Shown here piece by piece: positions 42,501-51,138 of a DNA stretch of 64,000 nt. Each line of letters starts with the position of its first letter. The first letter of the stretch is position 1. The DNA lies in assembly GCA_942492795.1 (NCBI GenBank), contig OW818639.1, forward strand, positions 1,860,001 through 1,924,000, read 5' to 3'. Both the position numbers and the translations under genes were made by a program. The DNA is from RGIG3178 sp942492795 (GTDB lineage Bacteria > Bacillota > Clostridia > Christensenellales > QAND01). The notes under the pieces were generated by a model. That model was not told the origin of the DNA and did not search any database. It saw only the letters and a program-made list of their open reading frames with translations.

Positions 42501-43770
42501 GATATCCAGAGCGCAAACCGACTATTTTGCGCAGGGAATAGCCGGTGTAAAACGCACGACAGGGCAGCATCCCGGCGGTTTGGTGGTTTTACCCATGGGC
42601 ATGGACATCCATGATTTTACGCCGCTGCAACGCCCTGCCGATAAGGAAGAAAGCCAGACAATCACAACGCATTTTGATTTTAACTCCCTGCATGACCGCC
42701 TTGTCAAACTGGATATACTGGGGCATGACAATCCGACAATGCTGCGCAGACTCTATGAGTTCTCGGGAATCGATCCGATGACCGTTCCGCTGGACGATGC
42801 CAAACTGCTTTCGCTGTTCACCGGTACGGGAGCGTTGGGACTGGAGGAAAAGACGCTGGGCTATCCGACAGGAACGCTCGGTATTCCGGAATTCGGGACC
42901 GGTTTCGTCATAGAGATGCTCAAGGATACGAAGCCGACGACGGTTTCGGAGCTGCTGCAAATAAGCGGCCTTTCCCATGGTACGGACGTATGGATCGGCA
43001 ATGCGCAGGAACTGATCAAGAGCGGTACTGCGACGCTCAACGAATGCATCTGTACACGTGACAACATCATGAACTATCTGCTGGAGATGGGCGTGGAGCC
43101 GCGCATCGCGTTCAATACGATGGAAAGTGTGCGAAAAGGCAGAGGGCTGACTGCCGAAATGGAACAGGCAATGCAACGGTGCAATGTTCCTGCATGGTTT
43201 GCGCAGAGCTGCAAAAAAATACAATACATGTTCCCCAAAGCCCATGCCGCGGCGTATGTTTTGTCGGCATTGCGGATCGGCTATTTCAAAGTGCATCATC
43301 CGCTGGTATATTATGCCGCCTATTTCTCCGTCAGAGCAGACGAAATAGATGCCTGCAAAGTATTGGGAGGCCTTTCGGCGCTTGAAAAACACATCGAGCA
43401 GCTGAATAAAAAAGCCGACGCATCCACGCGTGACGAGAAAGAACACAATCACCTGGATGTCGCGCGCGAGATGCTCTTGCGTGGCTATGCGTTTTTACCG
43501 CCCGATCTTATCAAATCACACGTTAAATTCTATCTGATCGAAGACGGAAAACTCAGAATGCCTTTGATGAGCGTGGCAGGGCTCGGCGAGAACGCCGCTA
43601 TCAGCGTTGAACAAGCCAGAAAGCAAAAGGATTTCTTTTCCGTAGAGGATCTTCGGATGCGCACCAAGCTGAATGCTTCCATCATTGAAAAACTGCGGGA
43701 ATTGGGCACGCTTGCGGAACTGCCGGACACCGCCCAGGTTTCATTCTTTCAGCTGATGGCGCAAACATAA
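39577..43770 (+). CDS. polC: DNA polymerase III alpha subunit, Gram-positive type PolC
   Basis: Replicative polymerase with built-in proofreading. 1397 residues. N-terminal domain, OB domain (about 195-285), PHP domain beginning with VELHAHTKMSPDGLADV (about 298) interrupted by a DEDD exonuclease (FIVLDIETTGLD at about 384 to about 550), remaining PHP, then the polymerase core with PDIDLNFSGEYQ (about 920), which carries two catalytic aspartates. A zinc cluster (CLNCF...KCGPD...CPDCG) lies just before it. The start is TTG at 39577, 5 bases after ispG; the first 170 residues are poorly conserved, so a somewhat later start is possible. Confidence 0.96.
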   Translation: MAETYSGPPVQVDRVVLHAPTQTLRVYAHSHTSLKYTEYCEAVQWLNEQAAALGDIPKEILLLNIAETQADIGQFYTELLRERLPELLAHLSIECSQMSAVWDVLVKSTIEMTADDRMALEESTTFLKVCYEGLSVRVEQHRQDETDKPEKQKNASKPVKADSQKGFMPGISRKAILGDAFSARKLDRIADITLQSGRVAIMGKSLGIKSQATRQKNAYIMQLPVTDQKETILVKWMATPAEEKRAAKYLERGAHVGIRGEVRYDARFAKENILWAEQVTWFDIPSRLDAANDKRVELHAHTKMSPDGLADVGELVKTAARFGHPAIAITDHGVVQAFPDAYMASLEAKKKGHDIKLIYGVEAYLANDFCFEGNDAPLDEFIVLDIETTGLDPKCDVLIEIGAVLVRHGEVAATYQSFVDPQRPIPSEIVKLTGIDNTMVRDAPNAEQALRKLFDFIGERPVCAHNARFDVSFLRNIGQAYGMDFKNGVLDSLTLSRMLLPQLQRHTLASLVKHFNVILQSHHRANDDARATACIVLALLRMTDASSFMQLNGIGSTRALPNYHVVLLVKNKQGLKALYNLITASHLKHYFRRPVMPKSLIDKNRDNLVIGSGCEQGEVFRALLGGEDDAHIRHLASFYDYLEIQPIANNAFLLSDQREGMRIRSEEDLKQLNAHVLSLGKSIGKPVVATGDVHFLDPEDECFRRILLSGQGFNGVDAQPPLYLHTTDEMLNAFSDLSEEDAKEVVIKAPQRIAMLIEKNLAPFPDETYLPHEENGEQHVREIAISGAQALYGNPLPPMIEARIEKELHSIIKHGFEVLYLSAHRLVKKSMEDGYTVGSRGSVGSSFAALAMGISEINPLPAHYRCLNCFYLNFDIADTGAKCGPDLPDRLCPDCGNMLVKDGYDIPFEVFLGFDGDKVPDIDLNFSGEYQERAFEYVEKMFGSENVFRAGTVVGIKDKSAYGYVLKYMEETKQTISRAQTDYFAQGIAGVKRTTGQHPGGLVVLPMGMDIHDFTPLQRPADKEESQTITTHFDFNSLHDRLVKLDILGHDNPTMLRRLYEFSGIDPMTVPLDDAKLLSLFTGTGALGLEEKTLGYPTGTLGIPEFGTGFVIEMLKDTKPTTVSELLQISGLSHGTDVWIGNAQELIKSGTATLNECICTRDNIMNYLLEMGVEPRIAFNTMESVRKGRGLTAEMEQAMQRCNVPAWFAQSCKKIQYMFPKAHAAAYVLSALRIGYFKVHHPLVYYAAYFSVRADEIDACKVLGGLSALEKHIEQLNKKADASTRDEKEHNHLDVAREMLLRGYAFLPPDLIKSHVKFYLIEDGKLRMPLMSVAGLGENAAISVEQARKQKDFFSVEDLRMRTKLNASIIEKLRELGTLAELPDTAQVSFFQLMAQT

Positions 43771-43940
43771 AGAAACGCAAAATTGGTATGAAGACGGCAT
43801 GTGAACGGATTTTTGCAGGTAATTTGAGATATTGATCGAATATTGTGTCGCGATGCCTTCCAAAACACCGGCGAGTCTCGTTATTCACGGTATTTTGCCT
43901 GCAAAACGAACATATTTTAAACCAAAGCACAAATCGCCTA

Positions 43941-43969
43941 TTGAAATGTTTTCTCCATTGTGCTAACAT
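43941..43969 (+). promoter_or_regulatory. Promoter of the rimP-nusA-infB operon
   Basis: TTGAAA (43941-43946), 17-base spacer, TAACAT (43964-43969). It lies in the 273-base gap after polC. The gap also holds a 9-bp inverted repeat (43811-43819 and 43898-43906) and the hairpin at 43997, but no ORF that I can support. Confidence 0.6.
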
Positions 43970-43996
43970 AATGAGGCGACTAGGAAAGTAGATGAG

Positions 43997-44017
43997 AGAG
44001 TGGGATGTCCCCACTCT
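43997..44017 (+). promoter_or_regulatory. Hairpin in the rimP-nusA leader
   Basis: AGAGTGGG (43997-44004) and CCCACTCT (44010-44017) form a perfect 8-bp stem with an ATGTC loop, between the promoter and rimP. It is followed by TTCTAC rather than a full T run. It may be a pause or weak attenuation site. Confidence 0.5.
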
Positions 44018-44043
44018 TTCTACATGTGAAGGGCGGAAATGCA

Positions 44044-44508
44044 TTGTCCAAGACGACAGAGCTCATCGAAAATGCCATAGCGCCTACCGTACAATCCTTG
44101 GGATATCGGATCGTCGATGTTGAAATTGGCCGGGAAAATGGCAACAAGGTGCTTACGGTTGTCATTGCACATCCCAACGGTATAGGGTTGGATGACTGCG
44201 AAAAGGTGTCCAAGGCAATTGACCCCATTTTGGACGAATTGGACCCTATCGAGGACGCTTACTATCTGAGCGTATCATCTCCAGGTATAGACAGACCGCT
44301 CAAACGGCCTGAAGATATCAAGGATGCCATAGGCAAAGAGGTTGAGGTGCGCGTATACCAACCGATCAACGGGAAGAAGATCCATATCGGGGTTTTGACC
44401 GCGTTTGATGAAAGCACCGATACCATTACAATACAAACAAAGGATTATGGAGAGTTACAGTTTGCGCGCAAGGATTCGGCGCTGATTAAACCGGTAGTAG
44501 ACCTTTGA
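44044..44508 (+). CDS. rimP: Ribosome maturation factor RimP
   Basis: Assists 30S subunit assembly. About 154 residues with the two-domain RimP pattern: an N-terminal ELIENAIAPTVQSLGYRIVDVEI segment, LDDCEKVSKAIDPILDELDPI, the YYLSVSSPGIDRPLK signature, and a C-terminal Sm-like barrel (VEVRVYQPINGKKIHIGVLTAF). The TTG at 44044 is chosen because it gives the family-typical N-terminus and GGGCGG lies 7 bases upstream; the ATG at 44005 sits in the loop of a hairpin. Confidence 0.93.
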   Translation: MSKTTELIENAIAPTVQSLGYRIVDVEIGRENGNKVLTVVIAHPNGIGLDDCEKVSKAIDPILDELDPIEDAYYLSVSSPGIDRPLKRPEDIKDAIGKEVEVRVYQPINGKKIHIGVLTAFDESTDTITIQTKDYGELQFARKDSALIKPVVDL

Positions 44509-44525
44509 TGTAAGGAGGAACCAGA

Positions 44526-45677
44526 TTGCAGAGCGAATTAAAGGAAGCTATCAGTGCCCTTGAGAAAGAGCGCGGCATTGATCAGAATATCCTGTATACG
44601 GCGATAGAGGAAGCGCTACAGAAGGCATATCGCAACCATTATGGCACAGAGGGACAGGTCCGTGCCGTGGTGGATCGTGAAAACGGCGAATTCAAGGTGT
44701 TTTCACAGAAGGTGGTCGTTTCGGATGATACGCCCATCAACGATGCCATGTCTTCCATATCGATGTCGGAAGCCAAAAAATACGGCAATTATGAACTGGG
44801 CGACGTTGTGGAATTGAATTCCACACCAAAGTCCTTTGGCCGCATAGCCGCACAGACGGCAAAACAGGTTTTGCTTCAGCGATTAAAGGAAGCGGAACGT
44901 GAACGTATGGTGAGCGATTTTAGCGGAAAACTGTATGAAATCATGACAGGCGTTGTTCAGCGCGTTGAAAACGGGAATGTCTATATCGAACTGGGGCGCA
45001 ACGAGGGACTTTTGCCGCTGAGCGAACAGGTGGAAAGCGAGCGGTACCGTCAGGGCGATCGTATCAAAGTGTATGTATTGAAAGTCGATAAAGAAGCCCG
45101 CGGCAAAGAAACACCCATCATTGTATCGCGCAAGAATAAGGACATCATCAAGCGCTTGTTTGAGCTTGAAGTACCGGAAGTCATGGACGGCACTGTGCAA
45201 ATCAAAGCGATTTCGCGTGAACCCGGCATCCGTTCCAAGGTTGCTGTTTATTCGAGCGATCCTCAGGTCGATCCCGTCGGTTCCTGCGTCGGTCCCAAGG
45301 GCAGCCGTGTGGAGCGAATCGTCGATGAGCTTCAGGGAGAGAAGATCGATATCATTCCATGGAGTGCCGATCCGATCGAATTTATCGCTAACAGCTTGAG
45401 CGCGGCCAAGGTTATCATGGTTCAAATCAACGAGGAAGAACGCGCCGCCAAAGTCGTCGTGCCGGATCATCAATTGAGTCTTGCGATCGGAATGCGCGGT
45501 ATCAACGCGAAACTTGCAGCAAGGCTGACCGGCTGGAAGACGGATATCAAGAGCCAGTCGCAGGCGCAGGAGATGTATGAAGAGCTGCTCAATCAGTCGA
45601 TGGAAGATGAGTACGACGATGAGGAGCTATTGGATGATTCCGATCTGTTGATAGACGATTTATCGGATAGTGAATAA
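44526..45677 (+). CDS. nusA: Transcription termination/antitermination factor NusA
   Basis: RNA polymerase-binding factor for pausing and termination. 383 residues, the Gram-positive form without the C-terminal acidic repeats of proteobacteria but with a short acidic tail. N-terminal RNAP-binding domain, S1 domain (GVVQRVENGNVYIELGRNEGLLP, about 140), then two KH domains (SDPQVDPVGSCVGPKGSRVERI and LSLAIGMRGINAKLAARLTGW). TTG start with AAGGAGG upstream. In its conserved place after rimP. Confidence 0.97.
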   Translation: MQSELKEAISALEKERGIDQNILYTAIEEALQKAYRNHYGTEGQVRAVVDRENGEFKVFSQKVVVSDDTPINDAMSSISMSEAKKYGNYELGDVVELNSTPKSFGRIAAQTAKQVLLQRLKEAERERMVSDFSGKLYEIMTGVVQRVENGNVYIELGRNEGLLPLSEQVESERYRQGDRIKVYVLKVDKEARGKETPIIVSRKNKDIIKRLFELEVPEVMDGTVQIKAISREPGIRSKVAVYSSDPQVDPVGSCVGPKGSRVERIVDELQGEKIDIIPWSADPIEFIANSLSAAKVIMVQINEEERAAKVVVPDHQLSLAIGMRGINAKLAARLTGWKTDIKSQSQAQEMYEELLNQSMEDEYDDEELLDDSDLLIDDLSDSE

Positions 45678-45678
45678 T

Positions 45679-45942
45679 ATGAAGAGCCATAAAATACCGA
45701 TGCGCATGTGCATCGGATGCAAACAGATGAGACCAAAGCGTGAACTGTTGCGTGTCGTCATCCCCAAGGAAGGGGATATGACGATGGATGCGTCCGGCAA
45801 AAAAAACGGGCGCGGCGCGTATGTGTGCCCGAATGAGCAATGCTTGCAGGCGGCACAACGCTCCAAAGCCGTACGCTTAAGCGTGCAGACGGTTGAGACC
45901 ATCAAAGAGGAAATCGCAAAGAGAACGCATGGAGAAAGCTAA
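45679..45942 (+). CDS. rnpM: RNase P modulator RnpM (YlxR family)
   Basis: About 87 residues with the YlxR signature: RMCIGCKQMRPKRELLRVV, then GRGAYVCPNEQCLQAA. YlxR of Bacillus has been described as binding RNase P RNA. The start may be ATG 45679 (just after the nusA stop) or GTG 45670; neither has a strong ribosome-binding site, so coupling to nusA is likely. It overlaps the L7Ae-like gene by 14 bases. Confidence 0.92.
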   Translation: MKSHKIPMRMCIGCKQMRPKRELLRVVIPKEGDMTMDASGKKNGRGAYVCPNEQCLQAAQRSKAVRLSVQTVETIKEEIAKRTHGES

Positions 45943-46243
45943 GAGTTTCATAGGGTTGGCTGCCAGAGCCGGACGCATTGTGGTTGGGGCACAGGCTGTT
46001 GAAACGGCCGTCCGCAACGGCAATGCACGTCTTGTAATCATAGACGGCGAAAGTTCAGCCAACAGCCAAAAAAAATATACAGATATGTGCCGGCATTATC
46101 AAGTATCTTGTTATTCGATGGAAGATCCATGTCAGGTAGCGGGAAAACCGGGTCGAATGTGCATTGCCGTATGTGACGCCGGATTGGCTGAACAAATAGA
46201 AAAGGAAATACTTCGGGAACAAAATTCAGGGGGTAGAGGATGA
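45929..46243 (+). CDS. L7Ae/L30e family ribosomal-like protein (YlxQ)
   Basis: About 104 residues. KAKSFIGLAARAGRIVVGAQAVETAVRNGNARLVII is the L7Ae-type RNA-binding N-terminal half, and CRHYQVSCYSMEDPCQVAGKPGRMCIAVCD the second half. In Bacillus ylxQ sits at this position; members bind kink-turn RNA but the cellular role is unclear. ATG 45929 overlaps the end of rnpM; its stop overlaps infB by 4 bases. Confidence 0.88.
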   Translation: MEKAKSFIGLAARAGRIVVGAQAVETAVRNGNARLVIIDGESSANSQKKYTDMCRHYQVSCYSMEDPCQVAGKPGRMCIAVCDAGLAEQIEKEILREQNSGGRG

Positions 46244-48939
46244 CGCAAAACATCTCTAAAATGAAAATCAACGACTTCGCTAAAGCAATCCTGCAAAGCA
46301 GCAAGGGAAACCTTGAGGCTATTAAAAGTATGCAACATGATATAACGGCACAGATGGAATCTGTTCGCAAAATAGAAAGTGAGTTGGTTCGTCGTACCCG
46401 CGATGCTGATAAACCAAAGCCTGTCAAACAAGAATCGGATAACAATGCGGAAAACATCGCAATGTCACAGGCGGAGCAAACATCAGATGTCGTTGTGAGC
46501 CCCCAGGAAGCGGCAACGCAGGAGCATGCTACTGTAAGGTCACGTCAGGAGAAACCGAAAGACGGCGACTCCGCGTCGTCTGCGAGGCAAGAGCAAGCAT
46601 CTATGCAGCCGCAGGCACAGGAACAGGCGCCGCCGAAGTTTGAGCGTCCTGCAGAGAGACTTGCTCGCATGCAGGGCAGAGTGATGCGTGATGATGCGGC
46701 ACTGCGCAATGCATCAATGCCTCAGCCGGCAGCCCCGCCGCGTCCTGTACAAAGGCGTCCAAGCGACCGCCCGCCGGGCGCGCCGATGAGCCGCCCCGCA
46801 GGAGAATATACGCAGCGTCCCTTTACACCAAGGGACGGACAAGCGCGACCCACCGATCGGCCTCAACGTCCCGCCGGCACCGGATTTGGCGCGCCTCGGG
46901 ATGGCGCACGTCCCGGAGCACCGGGTACCGGCCCTCGTCGTCCGGGTGCAGCACCTGCCGCACCGGCTGCAACGGAAGCGCCGCGCAAAGCGAAGGCGAG
47001 CAATTACGATCCGAACAAGGCAAACTATGTTCGCGTTTTTGATACGGAAAAGAAAACGAAAAGCCGCAAAGCTCTCGAGCGGGAACGCAGCGCTCTGCTG
47101 CTGGCACAGGATGAAGATGCTTCCGTAGCCCGTCGCAGAAAACGCAAGCTTACGATTCAACAAAAACCCGAACTTGTCCGCATCGAAAAGGCGGTCATTT
47201 CCGGGGAAAACGTTACGGTTAAAACGCTGGCGGACCGTATCGGAAAACCGGCCGGTGATATTATCAAAAAGCTAATGATGCTTGGCATTATCGTTACGAT
47301 AAATCAAGAAATTGAATATGAAACAGCCGCCCTTGTTGCCAGCGATTACGGAATAACGCTGGAACAAAGGATCGAGCAAACCGCTGAACAGACGTTGGCA
47401 GCCGTGAACGCATCCGATGAGGAAGAGAACCTTATCAAACGTTCGCCGGTCATCACAATCATGGGACACGTCGACCACGGCAAAACGTCGTTGCTTGACA
47501 AGATCCGTTCCACGCGTGTGACGGAAGGCGAAGCGGGCGGCATCACGCAGCATATCGGCGCTTACCGCGTGTTTATCAACAACAACCAAAGCATAACATT
47601 TTTGGATACGCCCGGTCACGAGGCTTTTACAGCCATGCGTGCGCGCGGCGCACAGGTTACGGACGCCGTGGTGCTGGTGGTCGCCGCGGATGACGGCATT
47701 ATGCCCCAGACCGTTGAAGCCATCAACCATGCCAAAGCGGCAGGCGTGCCCATCATTGTCGCAATCAACAAGATGGATCTTCCGGACGCCAATCCGGAAC
47801 GCGTTATGCAGGAATTAACGGAGTACGGCCTCGTTTGGGAAGAATGGGGCGGTGATACCGTGATCATGAAGGTATCTGCAAAGACCGGACAAGGCATCAA
47901 TGAACTGTTGGAAATGATCATACTCGTCTCCGATGTCCTCGAACTGCGGGCAAACCCGAACCGCCTTGCCAAAGGCGCCGTCGTGGAAGCGAAGCTCGAC
48001 AAGGGCCGCGGACCGGTGGCGACCGTATTGGTACAAAACGGTACGCTGCGCGTCGGACAAATGGTGGTTGCGGGAACATCCAGCGGGCGTATCCGCGCGA
48101 TGCTGGACGATACCGGCCGCAGGGTAGACGAAGCGGGACCGAGCGTGCCGGTTGAAGTGCTTGGATTCGACTTCGTGCCGTCAGCCGGCGATATTCTCTA
48201 TGCGGTGGAAGATACCGGCATAACACGCCAGGTTGTCGAAGACCGCAAAAATCGCATCAAGAGCGAGCAGATGAAGATGACCAGCCGTGTCACCCTGGAA
48301 GATCTGTATGAGCAGATCAAAGAAGGGCAGATCAAGGATCTCAATATTATCATCAAAGCCGATGTGCAGGGTTCCGTGGAAGCGGTGCGTTCATCGCTGG
48401 AGAAGCTCTCCAACGAGCATGTGCGCGTCCATTGTATTCATGGCGGCGCAGGTGCGATCATCGTGACGGATGTCATGTTGGCAAGCGCCAGCAATGCGAT
48501 CATCATCGGATTCAACGTGCGTCCCGACGGACCCGCCCGTATTGCGGCTGAAAAAGAAGGCGTTGACATTCGCCTGTACCGCATTATCTATAACGCGATT
48601 GAGGACATCGAAAAAGCGATGAAGGGCATGCTTGAACCGGTGTTTGAAGAGGTTATCGTAGGACGTGCAGAAGTTCGCGAGACGTTTAAGGTCTCCGCTA
48701 TCGGCACCATCGCCGGATGTATGGTGCTGGACGGCAAATTGCAGCGCAATTCGGATGTGCGTCTGCTGCGTGACAATGTCGTCATCCATGAAGGGAAGCT
48801 CTCATCGCTTAAGCGGTTTAAGGATGATGCGCGCGAAGTTCTCAAAGGCTTCGAATGCGGCTTGACATTGCAGAATTACAACGATCTCAGACAGGGAGAT
48901 ATAATCGAAGCGTTTACGCAAAAAGAAGTGGAGCAATAA
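46240..48939 (+). CDS. infB: Translation initiation factor IF-2
   Basis: GTPase placing initiator tRNA on the ribosome. 899 residues. The first 260 or so residues include a low-complexity Pro/Arg/Gly/Ala-rich linker (about 140-250). IF-2N domain at about 320-370 (SGENVTVKTLADRIGKPAGDI). G domain: GHVDHGKT (about 409-416), DTPGHEAF, and NKMD (about 510); then beta-barrel domains II and IV, and domain III. It overlaps the previous gene by 4 bases and is followed 3 bases later by rbfA. Confidence 0.98.
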   Translation: MTQNISKMKINDFAKAILQSSKGNLEAIKSMQHDITAQMESVRKIESELVRRTRDADKPKPVKQESDNNAENIAMSQAEQTSDVVVSPQEAATQEHATVRSRQEKPKDGDSASSARQEQASMQPQAQEQAPPKFERPAERLARMQGRVMRDDAALRNASMPQPAAPPRPVQRRPSDRPPGAPMSRPAGEYTQRPFTPRDGQARPTDRPQRPAGTGFGAPRDGARPGAPGTGPRRPGAAPAAPAATEAPRKAKASNYDPNKANYVRVFDTEKKTKSRKALERERSALLLAQDEDASVARRRKRKLTIQQKPELVRIEKAVISGENVTVKTLADRIGKPAGDIIKKLMMLGIIVTINQEIEYETAALVASDYGITLEQRIEQTAEQTLAAVNASDEEENLIKRSPVITIMGHVDHGKTSLLDKIRSTRVTEGEAGGITQHIGAYRVFINNNQSITFLDTPGHEAFTAMRARGAQVTDAVVLVVAADDGIMPQTVEAINHAKAAGVPIIVAINKMDLPDANPERVMQELTEYGLVWEEWGGDTVIMKVSAKTGQGINELLEMIILVSDVLELRANPNRLAKGAVVEAKLDKGRGPVATVLVQNGTLRVGQMVVAGTSSGRIRAMLDDTGRRVDEAGPSVPVEVLGFDFVPSAGDILYAVEDTGITRQVVEDRKNRIKSEQMKMTSRVTLEDLYEQIKEGQIKDLNIIIKADVQGSVEAVRSSLEKLSNEHVRVHCIHGGAGAIIVTDVMLASASNAIIIGFNVRPDGPARIAAEKEGVDIRLYRIIYNAIEDIEKAMKGMLEPVFEEVIVGRAEVRETFKVSAIGTIAGCMVLDGKLQRNSDVRLLRDNVVIHEGKLSSLKRFKDDAREVLKGFECGLTLQNYNDLRQGDIIEAFTQKEVEQ

Positions 48940-48942
48940 TCC

Positions 48943-49302
48943 ATGGCCACTATTCGCTCACAGCGCATCAATGAGGAATTCCGCCGTGAAATCGAGGATA
49001 TTATCACTCGCAACATGAGAGATCCCGGGTTGGCTTCTTTGGCAAGCGTCGTTCGTGTGGAAACAACGCGGGATCTATCCAATGCAAAGGTGTACGTGAG
49101 TGTGTTGGGCTCTGAGGATGAGCGGACACTAAGCATGGAAGCACTTCACAGGGCCGGCGGGTTTATTCGCCGTGAACTGGCGGGTCGCACCAAGTTGAGG
49201 CGGGTACCCAATCTCGTATTTGTCTCGGACGACAGCATCGAATACGCTGTTGATATGGCGCAGAAAATTGCGCAGGTGATTAAAGAAGATGAATCCAAAT
49301 GA
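48943..49302 (+). CDS. rbfA: Ribosome-binding factor A
   Basis: 30S maturation factor with a type II KH fold. 119 residues. RSQRINEEFRREIEDIITRNMRDPGLASLASVVRVETTRDLSNAKVYVSVLG matches the family, as does RRELAGRTKLRRVPNLVFVSDDSIEYA. Overlaps nrnA by 14 bases. Confidence 0.96.
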   Translation: MATIRSQRINEEFRREIEDIITRNMRDPGLASLASVVRVETTRDLSNAKVYVSVLGSEDERTLSMEALHRAGGFIRRELAGRTKLRRVPNLVFVSDDSIEYAVDMAQKIAQVIKEDESK

Positions 49303-50251
49303 ACTGTCTGCTCTGGCCCGGTTTATCAAAGAGCATGACGATTACGTGATCGTATGTCATGAGAATCCCGACGGCGATTCGCTGGGATCTCTTTTTGCGT
49401 TAAAAATCGGTTTGAATGAACTGAACAAGAACGTCCAGACCGTCTGTGTCGACGCGGTCCCGATCAAGTACCGCAGTATAGCGGGAGCGGATACGCTCAT
49501 TACGCCTGATCAAATGAAACCTTTTTCGCATCTGATCTGCGTAGACTGCGCTGATTTGGCGCGAACAGGATTTTCGGACGACGTGATTTCCCGTGCTAAT
49601 TCCATCATCAACATCGATCATCATGTATCCAATCAGGGGTACGGACAATTCAATTTAATGTCGGGAGTTTCGGCAACGGGCATACTCATCTATCAACTGC
49701 TCGAAGCGCTAGGGGTAAGCATAAACGAATCGATTGCAAGCAACCTGTTTATAGCGCTTTCTGCTGATACAGGACATTTTACCCATTCCAACACCGATGC
49801 GCAAACACTGCGCATCGCGTCTGAACTGGTCTCATTCGGTGCGAAACCAAACATCATAGCACGTGACATTTTTCAGACGTCGTCGATCGGTTGGGTCAAA
49901 CTGTTGGGATGTGCAATCCAATCGCTTGATATCCGTTGTAACGGACGGGTCGCAATGATGTGTCTGTCGTTGGAAGACTTCGAGTCAATGCATGCCGTGC
50001 AGGCGGATGTTGAAGGCATCATCGATTTTGCCCGCAACATCGAGTCGGTGGAAGTTGCATTGTTGCTGCGCGAAACAAACTGCGGGCTTATCAAAGTCAG
50101 CATGCGATCCAAAGACAGGGTGGATGTCGGTAAGATTGCCAGCGTGTTCATGGGTGGCGGACATATGCGTGCCGCGGGGTTTTCCATGGATTCAACGCTA
50201 GAGGAAGCAAAACAAACGCTTATGCATGTGCTTGAAGGGTTGCAATGCTAA
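49289..50251 (+). CDS. nrnA: DHH family phosphoesterase NrnA (nanoRNase/pAp phosphatase)
   Basis: Degrades very short RNA and 3',5'-adenosine bisphosphate. 320 residues. DHH motifs: CHENPDGDSLGSL, CVDCADLAR, NIDHHVSNQGYGQFN and the C-terminal DHHA1 motif GGGHMRAAGFSMD (about 290). The position between rbfA and truB is that of Firmicutes NrnA. Overlaps truB by 7 bases. Confidence 0.94.
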   Translation: MNPNELSALARFIKEHDDYVIVCHENPDGDSLGSLFALKIGLNELNKNVQTVCVDAVPIKYRSIAGADTLITPDQMKPFSHLICVDCADLARTGFSDDVISRANSIINIDHHVSNQGYGQFNLMSGVSATGILIYQLLEALGVSINESIASNLFIALSADTGHFTHSNTDAQTLRIASELVSFGAKPNIIARDIFQTSSIGWVKLLGCAIQSLDIRCNGRVAMMCLSLEDFESMHAVQADVEGIIDFARNIESVEVALLLRETNCGLIKVSMRSKDRVDVGKIASVFMGGGHMRAAGFSMDSTLEEAKQTLMHVLEGLQC

Positions 50252-51138
50252 CAGATGGGATTTTAAACCTGCTCAAGCCAAGCGATATGTCCTCGCAACA
50301 GGCAGTGCAGGCAATCAAGCGGTTGGTTCCATGCAAAAAGGCCGGACACAGCGGTACGTTGGATCCGTCAGCGGCGGGCGTATTGCCCGTTTTTTTAGAT
50401 TCTGCGACGCGCTTGACCGGCTATGCGATGGCAGGCGATAAGGAATACATCGCACAGCTTCAGTTCGGCATCGAGACCGATACGCAGGACGCGCAGGGTC
50501 AAGTTGTCAATGCAAGCGACAGGGTTGTCACACGCTTTGAAATGGAAGAACTCCTGCGCGCCATTCCTTATGAACATTGGCAAACACCGCCGGCTTATTC
50601 CGCCATCAAGATGGACGGGAAAAAGATGGTGGATCTTGCAAGAAAAGGGATCACCAAAGAGATTCCGCAGCGACAGGTTTATATATACGAAAAGGAACTG
50701 CTTCGTGAAGTAGCTCCAAATGCCTTTTTGATTCGCATCCGTTGTTCCAAGGGAACCTATATCCGTACGTTGTGCCATGACTTGGGAAGACAAGCGGGCG
50801 CATTCGCGCATTGCAGCTTTTTGCTTCGCACCAGAAGCGGACCGTTTACTCTGGAACAAGCTGTTACCTTTGAGCAAATCCAGCAAGCCATGCAAAACAA
50901 TACACTTGGATCGCTGCTGATGCCGATAGGGATGGCTGTATCGCATCTTGAAAAAGTCGAACTCGATCCGGCAAACGCACAGAGAATCAGCAACGGACAG
51001 ATGTTGTCGGATATAGATATCGATATGCACAAAGATGATCCTATATGTACATTGTGGTATCAAAACAAACTGGTCGGTATTGGCGAACGCAATTCGAACA
51101 CCATTAAACCGGTCAAGGTATTCCATGGGAGTGAGTGA
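50245..51138 (+). CDS. truB: tRNA pseudouridine-55 synthase TruB
   Basis: Makes pseudouridine 55 in the T-loop of tRNAs. 297 residues. The catalytic Asp is in GHSGTLDPSAAGVLPV; other blocks are LLKPSDMSSQQAVQAIKRL, TPPAYSAIKMDGKKMVDLARKG and IRCSKGTYIRTLCHDLG. The C-terminal PUA-like region is short. Its ATG lies within the nrnA end. Confidence 0.96.
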   Translation: MLTDGILNLLKPSDMSSQQAVQAIKRLVPCKKAGHSGTLDPSAAGVLPVFLDSATRLTGYAMAGDKEYIAQLQFGIETDTQDAQGQVVNASDRVVTRFEMEELLRAIPYEHWQTPPAYSAIKMDGKKMVDLARKGITKEIPQRQVYIYEKELLREVAPNAFLIRIRCSKGTYIRTLCHDLGRQAGAFAHCSFLLRTRSGPFTLEQAVTFEQIQQAMQNNTLGSLLMPIGMAVSHLEKVELDPANAQRISNGQMLSDIDIDMHKDDPICTLWYQNKLVGIGERNSNTIKPVKVFHGSE

